A DNA stretch of 20,899 nucleotides from an uncultured Eggerthellaceae bacterium (GCA_934623455.1 CAKTVK010000029.1:1-20899), one strand, 5' to 3'. Counted from the stretch's first letter, positions 6,463 to 14,535 are shown. Notes: generated by a model not told the origin, from the letters alone. A program made the numbers and translations.

Positions 6463-7743
6463 ATGTTGGAAGAACTTGAGATAGAAAACGGCTTGCTCGT
6501 GAAGTATCGCGGGCAAGCTGAGTGTGTTGTTATTCCCAAGAACGTTACTTCTATCAGGGAAAACGCGTTTTTTGATTGCAAGAGCATCAAGAAAGTGACG
6601 TTTTTGGCTCCCGTGCAAACAATTGGGGAGTTTGCGTTCAACAATTGCGATGCGCTTGAGGAAGTGCACGTACCCTCGCTGCGAATGTGGCTCAATATTG
6701 ACTTCCAGGGCTTCCGGGCTAATCCGCTCTCGAATGGCGCAAGGCTGTTCATCGATGAGGTCTGCGCGGCAGAAGGTGAAATGCCCGCGAGCGCGAGCGA
6801 GCAAAACGGCGGTGAAGGCTGTGTCTGCGGGAACGAAGTCGTCCATGCTGTTATTCCCGAAGGTATTACCCACGTACCGCAGCGCGTTTTTGAAGGGTGC
6901 ACGTCGCTTGAAAGCGTGCAGTTTCCTTCTACGGTGCGCTCAATCGGAAAGCTGGCGTTTGGTGCATGTCCGGCGCTCAAAGATGTGCGGCTCGCTGAAA
7001 GCGATGCGGGCGGTCTTGAAGAAATCGGCTACAGCGCGTTTCGCGGCTGCGCGGCGCTTACCACGTTCGCGTTCCCGCCCAGCTTGAAGAGCATTTGCTC
7101 CTGGGCGTTTGCGCAGTGTACTGCCTTGTCTGCGGTGGCTTTGCCCGAAGGGGTTACCAGCCTGGAGCGCGATGCGTTCTACGGTTGTTCGTCGATTGGC
7201 TTTGTTCGTTTGCCTTCAACGCTGAATGCCCTAGTCGATGACGTGTTCTACGGTTGCTCTGCACTGGAATCGGTGCGTATTCCGGCAGGGGTAGACGCTT
7301 TCGGCAGCAATGTTTTTACGGGATGCACGCGCATCCGCGAGGTGTGGCTTGAGGGCTGCTCTATCCCCGAGAGTTTTGTGCCGCCTGCTTCTTTGGAAGT
7401 GCTTATCATGCCTGAAGGTTCGTTTAATAACCAGGTGCGCCCATCGCTTCAGCTTCTCTTGGCTGCGGGGTTTGTGAAATTAGCAGCGGCGGGCAGCGTA
7501 TCGCTTTCACCCGCGTGTGCGGATTTCGTGCGTGCAAGGGTAAGTGACATTTTGCAGAGCCTGCGTTTTGAATCAGCGTCTGTCAAATGGCTGGTCAACA
7601 GGGGTTTTATTCCTTGTGGCGGAGAAGCGGCTTATGCGGCGCAGGCGTCTTCTTTTGGGCAGCCGGAAGCTGCTGCGGTGTTGCTTGAGTGCGCAACTGC
7701 GGCATCGTTTTCTGGTTTTGACTCACTCGATCTGGAATTATAG
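6463..7743 (+). CDS. Cytoplasmic BspA-type leucine-rich repeat protein, third gene of the operon
   Basis: A protein of 426 residues starting MLEELEIENGLLVKYRG, only five bases after the moxR stop, so translation is probably coupled. It contains about eight LRR_5-type (BspA/TpLRR) repeats of about 23 residues, such as EGITHVPQRVFEGCTSLESV and SLKSICSWAFAQCTALSAV. A common insertion follows the second unit (SLRMWLNIDFQGF...NPLSNGARLFIDE). BspA-type LRRs are usually surface proteins, but this one has no signal peptide or anchor. The C-terminal 90 residues form a non-LRR helical tail ending LDLEL. The tail and the N-terminus match the second LRR gene at 18601. LRR folds bind proteins, so a receptor or substrate-selecting role for the MoxR-VWA machine is plausible but unproven. 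Confidence 0.85.
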   Translation: MLEELEIENGLLVKYRGQAECVVIPKNVTSIRENAFFDCKSIKKVTFLAPVQTIGEFAFNNCDALEEVHVPSLRMWLNIDFQGFRANPLSNGARLFIDEVCAAEGEMPASASEQNGGEGCVCGNEVVHAVIPEGITHVPQRVFEGCTSLESVQFPSTVRSIGKLAFGACPALKDVRLAESDAGGLEEIGYSAFRGCAALTTFAFPPSLKSICSWAFAQCTALSAVALPEGVTSLERDAFYGCSSIGFVRLPSTLNALVDDVFYGCSALESVRIPAGVDAFGSNVFTGCTRIREVWLEGCSIPESFVPPASLEVLIMPEGSFNNQVRPSLQLLLAAGFVKLAAAGSVSLSPACADFVRARVSDILQSLRFESASVKWLVNRGFIPCGGEAAYAAQASSFGQPEAAAVLLECATAASFSGFDSLDLEL

Positions 7744-7772
7744 GAAAGCAGACAATTTAATAAGGGAATAAA

Positions 7773-7843
7773 GGGCCCCGCATATTCGCCTGTTCAGGAA
7801 CAAAGGGGATGAGGGACAGTCCTGAAAGCGAAAATGCGGGTCC
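7773..7843. repeat. Long imperfect palindrome between convergent genes (REP-like or terminator)
   Basis: The arm at 7773-7789 pairs with 7828-7843, with one bulge and few mismatches. Inside it TTCAGGA (7793-7799) pairs with TCCTGAA (7820-7826). The tip contains the small palindrome GGACAGTCC (7814-7822). It lies 30 bases after the LRR stop and 87 bases after the end of the convergent methyltransferase gene. No T run follows on either strand, so a dispersed REP-type palindrome or a transcript-stabilising hairpin is as likely as a terminator. Confidence 0.55.
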
Positions 7844-7929
7844 GAAAGAGAAGGGTTGCTTATTAATCATGCTCGGTGTTTGCTTGGGTGCCCTCTGCGG
7901 GCGCCAAAAGTCCGAGCAGTTCACGAATG

Positions 7930-9015
7930 CTATTTGGCTCGTTCAAAATACTTTGCATCGAAGTTTTCTTGCAGCACTTCATACATGTCGTGGCATTTGT
8001 AGAAATCCTCTGCCGCGCTGAAGAATTCGGCTATGTTCGTGGGATCGGCCAACGCAGGCACGTCGCATCCAGAAGAAAGCCAGAAGTTATCGTAATCGTA
8101 GCAGTCGTGCATGACGCGATACGTTGCCACGCGAATTGACTTCTTCGTTCCTTTGAAGAACTCCTCGGACGGGCTTACGTTGCCCATGACAATTACATCA
8201 GACGGCGCCTTTTCCAGAATATCTTTCAGGCGAATTTTATCGCCGAAGTGGTATCCCTTGCAGCCTATAGCGAAAATGTCATCGGCTTGCAGGACTGCGT
8301 TGTTGCCGCAGTTGTGATAGAACACCAGGAAATCTTTGTCTTGGCATGCATCCACGATTTGCTTCATGTATTGGCATGAGAATTCATCGACAAGGGCGGG
8401 GGACAGGATGCCTGCCAGCGGTTCGGCAATCAGTACGCCGTGGGCGCCGATTTCCTTGTATGCCTTAATGTAATCGATGATAAATGCCGTAGCTTTCTTA
8501 AGCACGGTATGCATCATGTCGGGCTCTTCATAGCACAAAACCATGGCTTCCGTAATGTCAACCAAGCGTCCTGCCAGGGAAAAAGGTCCAATGCATTCGG
8601 CGAATACAGGGCGATCGTCAATCAAGTGTAGCGCCATCTCGATGCCCTTTAAGTACGTGCCAGTGCGTCCTGTGCCAACTTCAGGAATCTGCAGTGCGTC
8701 GGCGTCTTCTTCGGATTCAACAATGGCACCGGAAATAGTAGGGATTTCTTCTTCGTGATAGATGCAGTTTGCGCCAAAAGCCTCTGCTTCTGCGGAAAGA
8801 TCCATGAAGCCCATGGCAATGCGCATATTGTATTTCTCGGCCATCAGCTTGATGCCCATCGCTTGGGCGGCAGGATCCTTCGCCAGATTTTCAACGGTGC
8901 AGCCCAAGATATGCGCTGCGGGGAACGTAGCAATGGGCTGGGGTATTTTGTGACGCGTGGAAAGAACGGCGTTGAGCCAGCTGTCCATGCTGGAGTACTT
9001 GTTGTACGACTGCAT
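7930..9015 (-). CDS. Uroporphyrinogen decarboxylase-family (MtaA/MtbA/CmuA-type) corrinoid methyltransferase
   Basis: A protein of 361 residues starting MQSYNKYSSMDSW; the purine-rich AAGAGAAGAGAAG upstream can serve as ribosome-binding site. It is of normal length for the UroD-like methyltransferase group. The zinc ligands typical of methylcobamide methyltransferases, rather than of true heme-pathway UroD, are visible as His-x-Cys in FYHNCGN (H234, C236) and Cys in SSGCDVP (C317). Such enzymes move a methyl group between a corrinoid protein and a thiol or related acceptor; in Coriobacteriia they often accompany O-demethylation of plant or host aromatics. No corrinoid protein or activating ATPase is encoded next to it, so substrate and pathway are open. 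The gene is single and converges on the LRR gene. Confidence 0.8.
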   Translation of the reverse strand: MQSYNKYSSMDSWLNAVLSTRHKIPQPIATFPAAHILGCTVENLAKDPAAQAMGIKLMAEKYNMRIAMGFMDLSAEAEAFGANCIYHEEEIPTISGAIVESEEDADALQIPEVGTGRTGTYLKGIEMALHLIDDRPVFAECIGPFSLAGRLVDITEAMVLCYEEPDMMHTVLKKATAFIIDYIKAYKEIGAHGVLIAEPLAGILSPALVDEFSCQYMKQIVDACQDKDFLVFYHNCGNNAVLQADDIFAIGCKGYHFGDKIRLKDILEKAPSDVIVMGNVSPSEEFFKGTKKSIRVATYRVMHDCYDYDNFWLSSGCDVPALADPTNIAEFFSAAEDFYKCHDMYEVLQENFDAKYFERAK

Positions 9016-9086
9016 TTTCTTCTCTTCTCTTTTCTTGAGCGTCCTTCATGCGGGAGGCGTTCGATTGGTCTGAACTGTGTCTATTA

Positions 9087-9107
9087 TTGCGCAAAATACG
9101 CAAAATT
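9087..9107. promoter_or_regulatory. Possible operator: tandem CGCAAAAT sites
   Basis: CGCAAAATA and CGCAAAATT lie head to tail (9090-9107) with a 9-bp period, and TTGCGCAA (9087-9094) is a perfect palindrome overlapping the first. They sit 72-92 bases upstream of the methyltransferase start on its strand, where a transcription factor would bind. No consensus promoter could be fixed nearby. Purely a motif observation. Confidence 0.25.
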
Positions 9108-9374
9108 GTGATATTTTAGGAAAAATGAGTCAATTGCTGACGTTGCTCTATGGGAGGTAACGTTGCATTTACTTTGCTGAGTGGAAAGAAATTCCTAGTA
9201 AAGTGCTAGATTTATCGAGCAATCATGTAGATGGCGGAAGGACCATAAAAGGCCGCGAAGAAGCTGTCGAGGAACCACGGGGGAGTAGCATAAGAACTCG
9301 CAGGAAGGTTGCGGGTAGGGGGCGGCTTGCCGCAATGCGGCGCGGTGGAAAGCATCAGAATCCCAATGACAAGT

Positions 9375-9409
9375 AAAAAACGGGAGCGGATTTGCTATCC
9401 GCTCCCGTT
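9375..9409 (-). terminator. Strong intrinsic terminator of the lectin-hydrolase gene
   Basis: On the minus strand, a perfect 12-bp stem AACGGGAGCGGA / TCCGCTCCCGTT (9379-9409, 7-base loop) is followed by a run of six T. It lies 50 bases downstream of the stop codon of the large minus-strand gene. Confidence 0.9.
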
Positions 9410-9458
9410 GTAAGTTTATTTTGCAGCTGCCGCATCTGGTAAGCTGCGGCATGCGACC

Positions 9459-12400
9459 TTAAATCACCAGGTCGCGATGAGCACGATACAGCGCATCGGC
9501 AAGATTCATCACCAAATCGGAATGGTTGATGTTCGTAGTGGACATAATGGCGCACACATAAGGGTGATCGCCATCCATAACCAGGCAGCCTTCGGTGCGC
9601 GCATTGTCGGTCCAACCCGATTTCGCGTACACGGGGCTTGCACCGTATTTAGAAACGGACATGCGCGTCATGCCGGCGCTATTTTGCTCCAGCGTCTCGC
9701 GCAGCCATGCGGCATTATCGGTACCGCCCAACAGGTAATCTTGCGACACGACCCACATGCGGCAAAGGTCTTCTGCTGTATAAGAGGCCGTCCAGCCGTT
9801 CCAGGAGAAGTTCTCCACGTGACCAATGCTGTTGTACTCTTCCAGCGGCCAACGTCCGTAATTGTAGAAATAGGCCTGGTACGTTTCGTTGTTGGAGTAA
9901 TCCAGCGCATGCCAGAAAGAACCGCGCCATTCGTCCAGCGCGCTGGGCACGTATTGGCTCAACGCCATGGAGTAGGGGCCCTTAATGGAGCAAGCGCTGT
10001 AATACACGGTGTCGGAGTTGTACGTGATGCCTGCACCCGTGGTAAGGTCGATCAGCGTGAAGCCTACCGAAGCGCCAATGTCCCAAAAGCCGTACAGGGC
10101 ATCCCAAATGGCATCAACGGTATCGCCGGAAAGGCTCTTGGGGCTTCTGAATGTTTTCAGGTCATCGCCCGTTGCATATTCGTCAAGGATCTCAATAAGA
10201 TCGGAGATGCTTGCGCGTCCCAGCGTTGTGTGGTTCAGCAGGAAGTGCTGGGTGGCGGAGGTGTTGTCGTAGGTACCCAGCTGCACATTCGCGCCTGCGC
10301 CCAGGCTGCTCAAGCTCAGGGCGAAGTTGCCCAGCGCGCTCTTGAACATAAAGCCGCCATTATCCCAGATAATCTGCCATTTTTGCGCATTTGTGCCATT
10401 ATCGTAGTACTGCTGGATGTTCGCGCCCGCCTGCGCCGAGCCGCCCTCAACATCCCAAGGCAGCATGGACCAGCCACCGTAGATGGTGTAGTAACCGTTG
10501 CCGTCGTCGCTCAAATAAAACTTCTGGGAGTTGTGATTCTCGGCATGCCATGTACTAATGTTCCCGCCCGCAGATGAGCAGTTGTAATATACCTCAACGG
10601 CAACGTCGGTGTTCTCCTTGAGCTTGATAGTGTAGTAGCCCGAGGAAAGAAGCGATGTATTCACAAAGTTCCAGCCGGAATGCGATGCTTTCTTTGCGCC
10701 GTACAGCGAACCGCCCATGTTAAAGTCACGCGAGCCAATCAGCATGCCGTTAGAGATAGCGGCAAACGTGAAGTGGCCATCGTTGGTGGGAACAATGTTC
10801 CATTTTTGAATGAACTTGCTGTTTTTGTTCTGCTGCGTGATGTTGCCCTTGGAGTCAACGCTTATGTATTGGCCCGAAATTACCGGGCGAATGTACCAGG
10901 CGCCTGCGCCATCGGATTCAAAGACGTATTTCTGCGCAATCGTGCCGTTTGCTTCGTACAGACCTGCGCGCGTGCCTTCTGCTGTGGAGCCAGCAGGCAT
11001 ATCCCAAACAAGCCCACCGTTCGTGCCATTTTGGATGTTGAAGCTGCCTTCAGTTGCCTTTGGGGTTGCGGCGGACAGTTTGAAGCGCTGCGATGCGGAG
11101 TTTGACAGCGTGTAAATCTTGAGGTTTGCGCCGCTCTTTGCCGTGCCGTTGATCGTTAGGGCCTTGTTGCTTTTTGCCGAAGCAAAAGAGAGCGTGCCAT
11201 TGCTGTTCACAATAACGCGCCACAGCTGAGCAGCCGAGCGGTTAGAGGTGTACTGCCACACGTTCGCATTGTTGGACGTCTCGCCCTTTGCCACGTCAAG
11301 CAGCTTGCCCGATCCGTAGTTGGTAATAAGGTAATAGCCGGTGTAGCTATCGTAATTCAAAGCGAACGCTTGAGAATTCGTGCCGTTTTCCTTGCCCAGT
11401 TGGACGTTTGCGCAGTCATTACCGCTTTGCTTGGCAACGTCAACCACGTAATTCGAATTGGCGCTACTCTCAATAACGTACGCTCCATCAGCAATAACAG
11501 CAGGGCACAAACGGAAAATCCAGTTCTGGGATGCGCTTCCGTTCATGTTCCAGATGCGCACGTTTGAGCCATTTTCGCCACTTTCTGCGTCAAGTGCTTT
11601 CGAGCCAAGGCAGCTCATGATAACGAAGCAAGGTGCACCGCTTGCAGTGAAAGAGGGAACCAGGCGCCAACGCTGAGCGGCAGTGCCGTTTTGCTGGTAG
11701 ATTTGCACGTTCGTGCCATCGTGGTTATCACCCGAATAAACGTCAAGCGATTTGCCCGAAAGAACCGAAGAGATGGAGAACAACTGGTTGCCGTTGGCAT
11801 CTACGCCCTTTTTGCTTACGTAGAAGCGCTGAGCGATGGTTTGGTTGCTTTCCCAACCCTGCACGTTGCTGCCGTCGGAAGTACCCGCGGCGGCAACGTC
11901 AAGCACGGTGCCATATTCGGATTCAATAATGTAAGCGCCGCTTTCGATGGTGCCAAACGTTGGTTCAGGGCATAGGCGAAGCTTCCAGTTTTGGGATGCC
12001 TTGCCGTTTGCTGCCCAGATGCGCACATTGGCGCCCATCTTGCTGCCGGCAATGTCTACCACTTTGCCGGAAACCGTGCTGATAATAACGAAGCTGGGTT
12101 TTCCATCGGCGGTGGTGCTGCTTGCGAAATACCATCTTTGAGCTGGTGTTCCGTTGTGCTGGTAGATTTGGATGTTCGTACCGTTCGCAGTACCGGCCGC
12201 GTAAACGTCAAGTGCTTTTCCAGAGTCTTGCGCGGAAATAGAGTACTGGGTGCGGCCGTTTTTGTCGGTCCCTTCCGCCTTGATTACGAAGCGCTGAGCG
12301 CCCGTGGCGTTATCTTCCCAGCCTTGGACGTTCGTTCCGTCGTCGCTTCCGCCTGCGGCAACATCAAGCACGGTGCCGTATTCGGATTCAATGATGTACG

Positions 12401-13055
12401 TGCCGTTTTCAACGGTGGCATACGTAAAGCCCTTGTTGGCCTTGTCGCTTTTATTGGCGGTGGCGCCTGGCTTCGCATCGGCCTTCGCATCGGCATTAGT
12501 GCCGCTTGTCGCGTCCGCGTTTGTGCCTTCGGTCTTGCCGTTTGCGCTGGTGGAAGCACTAGAAGCACCAGGAGCGGTGTTTTCTCCCGCTGTGCCGCTC
12601 GTGCCCGAGCCGCCTTCTGCGGGGGTTCCTGCAGCGACGGTTCCGCTAGCAGGTGCGTTGTTATCAGACGGTGCGCCTGGAGTTGCTTGAGCCGCGTTCT
12701 CGCTCGTTGCTGGGGCTGCGGCGCCGTCCTTGCCGCTCCCATTCTGAGTCGCGGCTGCAGCTGCGCCGTCCGTTGCGCCTTGCGCTGCGTCCTTTGCGCC
12801 GGCATTTTCCGATTCAGAAGCGCCGCTTTGTTGCGCGTCCGTTCCCGCCGGTGCGTCGGTCAGCGCTACGGCTTCAATCGCCGCTGCACCGGCGCCTTCG
12901 TCCGCGTAAGCGGGGGCTGTTCCAAGGGGCATACTCTGAAGGGCAACGGCAAGGGAGACCGCGCCGAAAGCCAACCCCGCCTTTCTTATCCAGGAAATTG
13001 TTTCGCGGGGAGTCGTTGATGGTGCGGCTCCGAGCATTCGCGTTCGTTCGGTCAT
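9459..13055 (-). CDS. Large secreted protein: signal peptide, Ala/Thr-rich linker, about five ricin-type lectin units, class A beta-lactamase-like hydrolase domain
   Basis: A protein of 1198 residues. The start at 13055 has an AAGGAGC ribosome-binding site. A signal peptide (hydrophobic core about 26-41, APAYA cleavage near residue 51) is followed by a low-complexity Ala/Gly/Thr linker to about 205. Five ricin-like beta-trefoil units follow (about 209-945), with Gln-x-Trp or Gln-x-Phe motifs such as AQRWYF, SQNWKL and AQKWQI; the first two are near copies. Such domains bind glycans. The C-terminal 250 residues resemble the serine beta-lactamase/DD-peptidase fold: SACSIKGPY (K1025), TDN (1112-1114) and KSG (K1145). 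The first residue of the expected SxxK is Cys1022, not Ser. There is no LPXTG anchor, so it should be secreted, perhaps held on the wall or on mucin glycans. True antibiotic resistance is not implied; cell-wall or glycan-associated hydrolysis is a guess. Confidence 0.8.
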   Translation of the reverse strand: MTERTRMLGAAPSTTPRETISWIRKAGLAFGAVSLAVALQSMPLGTAPAYADEGAGAAAIEAVALTDAPAGTDAQQSGASESENAGAKDAAQGATDGAAAAATQNGSGKDGAAAPATSENAAQATPGAPSDNNAPASGTVAAGTPAEGGSGTSGTAGENTAPGASSASTSANGKTEGTNADATSGTNADAKADAKPGATANKSDKANKGFTYATVENGTYIIESEYGTVLDVAAGGSDDGTNVQGWEDNATGAQRFVIKAEGTDKNGRTQYSISAQDSGKALDVYAAGTANGTNIQIYQHNGTPAQRWYFASSTTADGKPSFVIISTVSGKVVDIAGSKMGANVRIWAANGKASQNWKLRLCPEPTFGTIESGAYIIESEYGTVLDVAAAGTSDGSNVQGWESNQTIAQRFYVSKKGVDANGNQLFSISSVLSGKSLDVYSGDNHDGTNVQIYQQNGTAAQRWRLVPSFTASGAPCFVIMSCLGSKALDAESGENGSNVRIWNMNGSASQNWIFRLCPAVIADGAYVIESSANSNYVVDVAKQSGNDCANVQLGKENGTNSQAFALNYDSYTGYYLITNYGSGKLLDVAKGETSNNANVWQYTSNRSAAQLWRVIVNSNGTLSFASAKSNKALTINGTAKSGANLKIYTLSNSASQRFKLSAATPKATEGSFNIQNGTNGGLVWDMPAGSTAEGTRAGLYEANGTIAQKYVFESDGAGAWYIRPVISGQYISVDSKGNITQQNKNSKFIQKWNIVPTNDGHFTFAAISNGMLIGSRDFNMGGSLYGAKKASHSGWNFVNTSLLSSGYYTIKLKENTDVAVEVYYNCSSAGGNISTWHAENHNSQKFYLSDDGNGYYTIYGGWSMLPWDVEGGSAQAGANIQQYYDNGTNAQKWQIIWDNGGFMFKSALGNFALSLSSLGAGANVQLGTYDNTSATQHFLLNHTTLGRASISDLIEILDEYATGDDLKTFRSPKSLSGDTVDAIWDALYGFWDIGASVGFTLIDLTTGAGITYNSDTVYYSACSIKGPYSMALSQYVPSALDEWRGSFWHALDYSNNETYQAYFYNYGRWPLEEYNSIGHVENFSWNGWTASYTAEDLCRMWVVSQDYLLGGTDNAAWLRETLEQNSAGMTRMSVSKYGASPVYAKSGWTDNARTEGCLVMDGDHPYVCAIMSTTNINHSDLVMNLADALYRAHRDLVI

Positions 13056-13147
13056 GGACAGCTCCTTGCTTTCGGGCGGTAAAACTCTGCGGAGCAGTCG
13101 AAACAGATGTTTTCGCGCAGATTTACCCCGTCATGGTGAATGCGTCT

Positions 13148-13156
13148 ATCATACCA
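13148..13156 (-). promoter_or_regulatory. Extended -10 promoter for the lectin-hydrolase gene
   Basis: On the minus strand TGGTATGAT matches the extended -10 form TGnTATNAT. Transcription would start near 13141, giving a leader of about 86 bases. No good -35 is visible, as expected for extended -10 promoters. Confidence 0.45.
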
Positions 13157-13182
13157 TGCCTATTGTGCAGGTTTTGCTAAAT

Positions 13183-13214
13183 AGAGGTATGTTTTGGACA
13201 GACGTACCTCTTTT
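13183..13214. repeat. Inverted repeat between the divergent promoters
   Basis: AGAGGTATG (13183-13191) can pair with CGTACCTCT (13203-13211) around an 11-base loop, and TTT follows. It resembles a weak terminator on the plus strand but has no gene before it. It lies between the two divergent promoters, so an insulator or operator role is equally possible. Confidence 0.35.
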
Positions 13215-13255
13215 CGTGGTCTGTTTTCGTCTCGCCCCCTGCATCTCTATGCGCG

Positions 13256-13261
13256 TATAAT
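13256..13261 (+). promoter_or_regulatory. -10 box of the sbcDC promoter
   Basis: A perfect TATAAT lies 53 bases before the sbcD start. The -35 position is not conserved. A GGTAAGGA ribosome-binding site sits directly before the ATG at 13315. Confidence 0.5.
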
Positions 13262-13314
13262 GAAACGACGTGAATCAAAAAGGCGAAGCACTCAAGCAAT
13301 GGTAAGGAAACGCA

Positions 13315-14535
13315 ATGAGATTTCTTCATGTGGCCGATCTTCATATTGGCAAGCGCGTTCATGAGCGGCTCATGCTTGATGAGCAAGAGCATGCTTTTGA
13401 CCAGCTTATATCTATCGCGGAAGACCAGCGGGTTGATGCGGTTTTAGTGGCAGGCGATGTGTTCGACCGGCCGAATCCCTCGTCGGTGGCGTTGGAGCTT
13501 TCTGAGCGTTTTTTGGCATCATTCGTGCGTCGGAACATCCCCGTTTTCGTTATTCCGGGCAACCACGATAGCGCGCAGCAAGTGGCGTATTGCTCGACGA
13601 TTACCGATGCTGCCGGCTTGCACGTTGCGCGACCGTACCGCGGGCATATTGCGGCGTTTTCCCTTGAAGACGCCGATGGCCCGGTGTGCGTGCATCTTTT
13701 GCCGTTTGTGCGTCCTTTGGACGTGCGCGCGGCGTTCCCTGAGCGTGAAGCAGAGATAAAAACGCATAACGATGCCGTGCGTGTTGCCTTGGAGGAACAT
13801 CCGCTTGAACAGGGAGTTCGCCATGTTTTGGTGGCGCATCAGTTCGTTACGGCAATGGGTGTTGACCCTGAGCGCTGCGAGTCGGAAACAATGAGCTCGC
13901 TGGGCGGTCTAGACAACGTGGATGTATCGCTTTTCGATGCGTTCGATTATGTGGCGCTGGGGCACCTGCATGGGCCGCAGCGCGTAGGGCGCGATGCCGT
14001 TCGTTACGCGGGATCGCCCGTGCGGTATTCCTTCAGCGAGATTTCGCAGAAAAAAGCAGCGTGCATCGTTGACCTTGACGGGCAAGGCAACGTGACGGTA
14101 ACGCAGATTCCTCTGACGCCGCTGCATGCTATGCGCGAGATCACGTGCTCGCTCGAAGATCTTGAGGCGGGCAAGGATACCGGCGATCACCAGGATTATA
14201 TGCATGTTACGCTCACGGATCGCAGCGCCTATGATGCGTTCAACCGCGTGAAGGCGGTGTATCCCCACTTGTTGCTGCTAAGCTGGCAGGAAGCGGAAAT
14301 TGCTGCTTCATCAGGTAAAATGACGCTATCGGAAATGAAGCAGAAGAGCTGCTTTGAGCTGTTCTCGGACTTCTTCATGGAACAGACGGGGCAGGGCCTG
14401 ACCGATGAGCAGTGCGCGATTATGCAGGATATCGTGCGCGATGATCAGACAGGGTGCACGGGTCAGACGGGCACGTGGGGTGTGCTGGACGAAAAATCCG
14501 GCAAACAGGCCAGCGGAAAGGGGGAGCGCTCATGA
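13315..14535 (+). CDS. sbcD: Exonuclease SbcD, Mre11-like nuclease subunit
   Basis: A protein of 406 residues. All calcineurin-like phosphoesterase motifs of the Mre11/SbcD family are present: ADLHIGK (D8, H10), VAGDVFDR (D48), PGNHD (N83, H84, D85), VAHQF (H175) and ALGHLHG (H217, H219). SbcD is the manganese-dependent nuclease of the SbcCD complex. This complex opens DNA hairpins and processes double-strand ends, and removes palindrome-derived structures during replication. The C-terminal segment after about residue 270 is the usual capping and SbcC-binding part; the last 30 residues are Gly/Lys-rich and variable. Its TGA overlaps the ATG of sbcC, the standard operon arrangement. Confidence 0.97.
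   Translation: MRFLHVADLHIGKRVHERLMLDEQEHAFDQLISIAEDQRVDAVLVAGDVFDRPNPSSVALELSERFLASFVRRNIPVFVIPGNHDSAQQVAYCSTITDAAGLHVARPYRGHIAAFSLEDADGPVCVHLLPFVRPLDVRAAFPEREAEIKTHNDAVRVALEEHPLEQGVRHVLVAHQFVTAMGVDPERCESETMSSLGGLDNVDVSLFDAFDYVALGHLHGPQRVGRDAVRYAGSPVRYSFSEISQKKAACIVDLDGQGNVTVTQIPLTPLHAMREITCSLEDLEAGKDTGDHQDYMHVTLTDRSAYDAFNRVKAVYPHLLLLSWQEAEIAASSGKMTLSEMKQKSCFELFSDFFMEQTGQGLTDEQCAIMQDIVRDDQTGCTGQTGTWGVLDEKSGKQASGKGERS

Larger units (their letters stand above)
9016..9458. other. Gene-free region between two minus-strand genes
   Basis: No gene is supported in these 443 bases. From the left it holds the promoter/operator region of the methyltransferase gene (about 9016-9150), an AT-rich stretch, then a G-rich segment at about 9230-9360. 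In that segment GCGGC, GCCGC and GCGGC (9322-9341) allow mutually exclusive hairpins. The terminator hairpins of the lectin-hydrolase gene follow at 9375-9409 and 9428-9453 (TGCCGCA/TGCGGCA). The G-rich segment could be a structured RNA, but I recognise no riboswitch class in it. Confidence 0.4.

Noticed and set aside
3067..7743. Labelling the operon as a known antiphage system
   Set aside because: MoxR and VWA occur in predicted conflict systems, but they are equally common in housekeeping chaperone pairs. No nuclease, protease or other effector is present in the operon, so the assignment would be unsupported.
9195..9452. 85-codon minus-strand frame
   Set aside because: It runs through the strong terminator hairpin at 9375-9409 and shows no coding features.
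9459..10220. Calling the hydrolase domain an antibiotic-resistance beta-lactamase
   Set aside because: The fold is similar, but the nucleophile position is Cys and the domain is fused to lectin units. Nothing supports antibiotic hydrolysis.
9477..10577. Long open frame (366 codons) on the plus strand
   Set aside because: It lies antisense within the lectin-hydrolase gene, whose signal peptide, repeats and motifs are clear. The plus-strand product has no family features.
11991..13019. Long open frame (342 codons) on the plus strand
   Set aside because: Antisense to the signal peptide, linker and first lectin units of the same gene. It is Cys/Arg-rich low complexity typical of a shadow frame.
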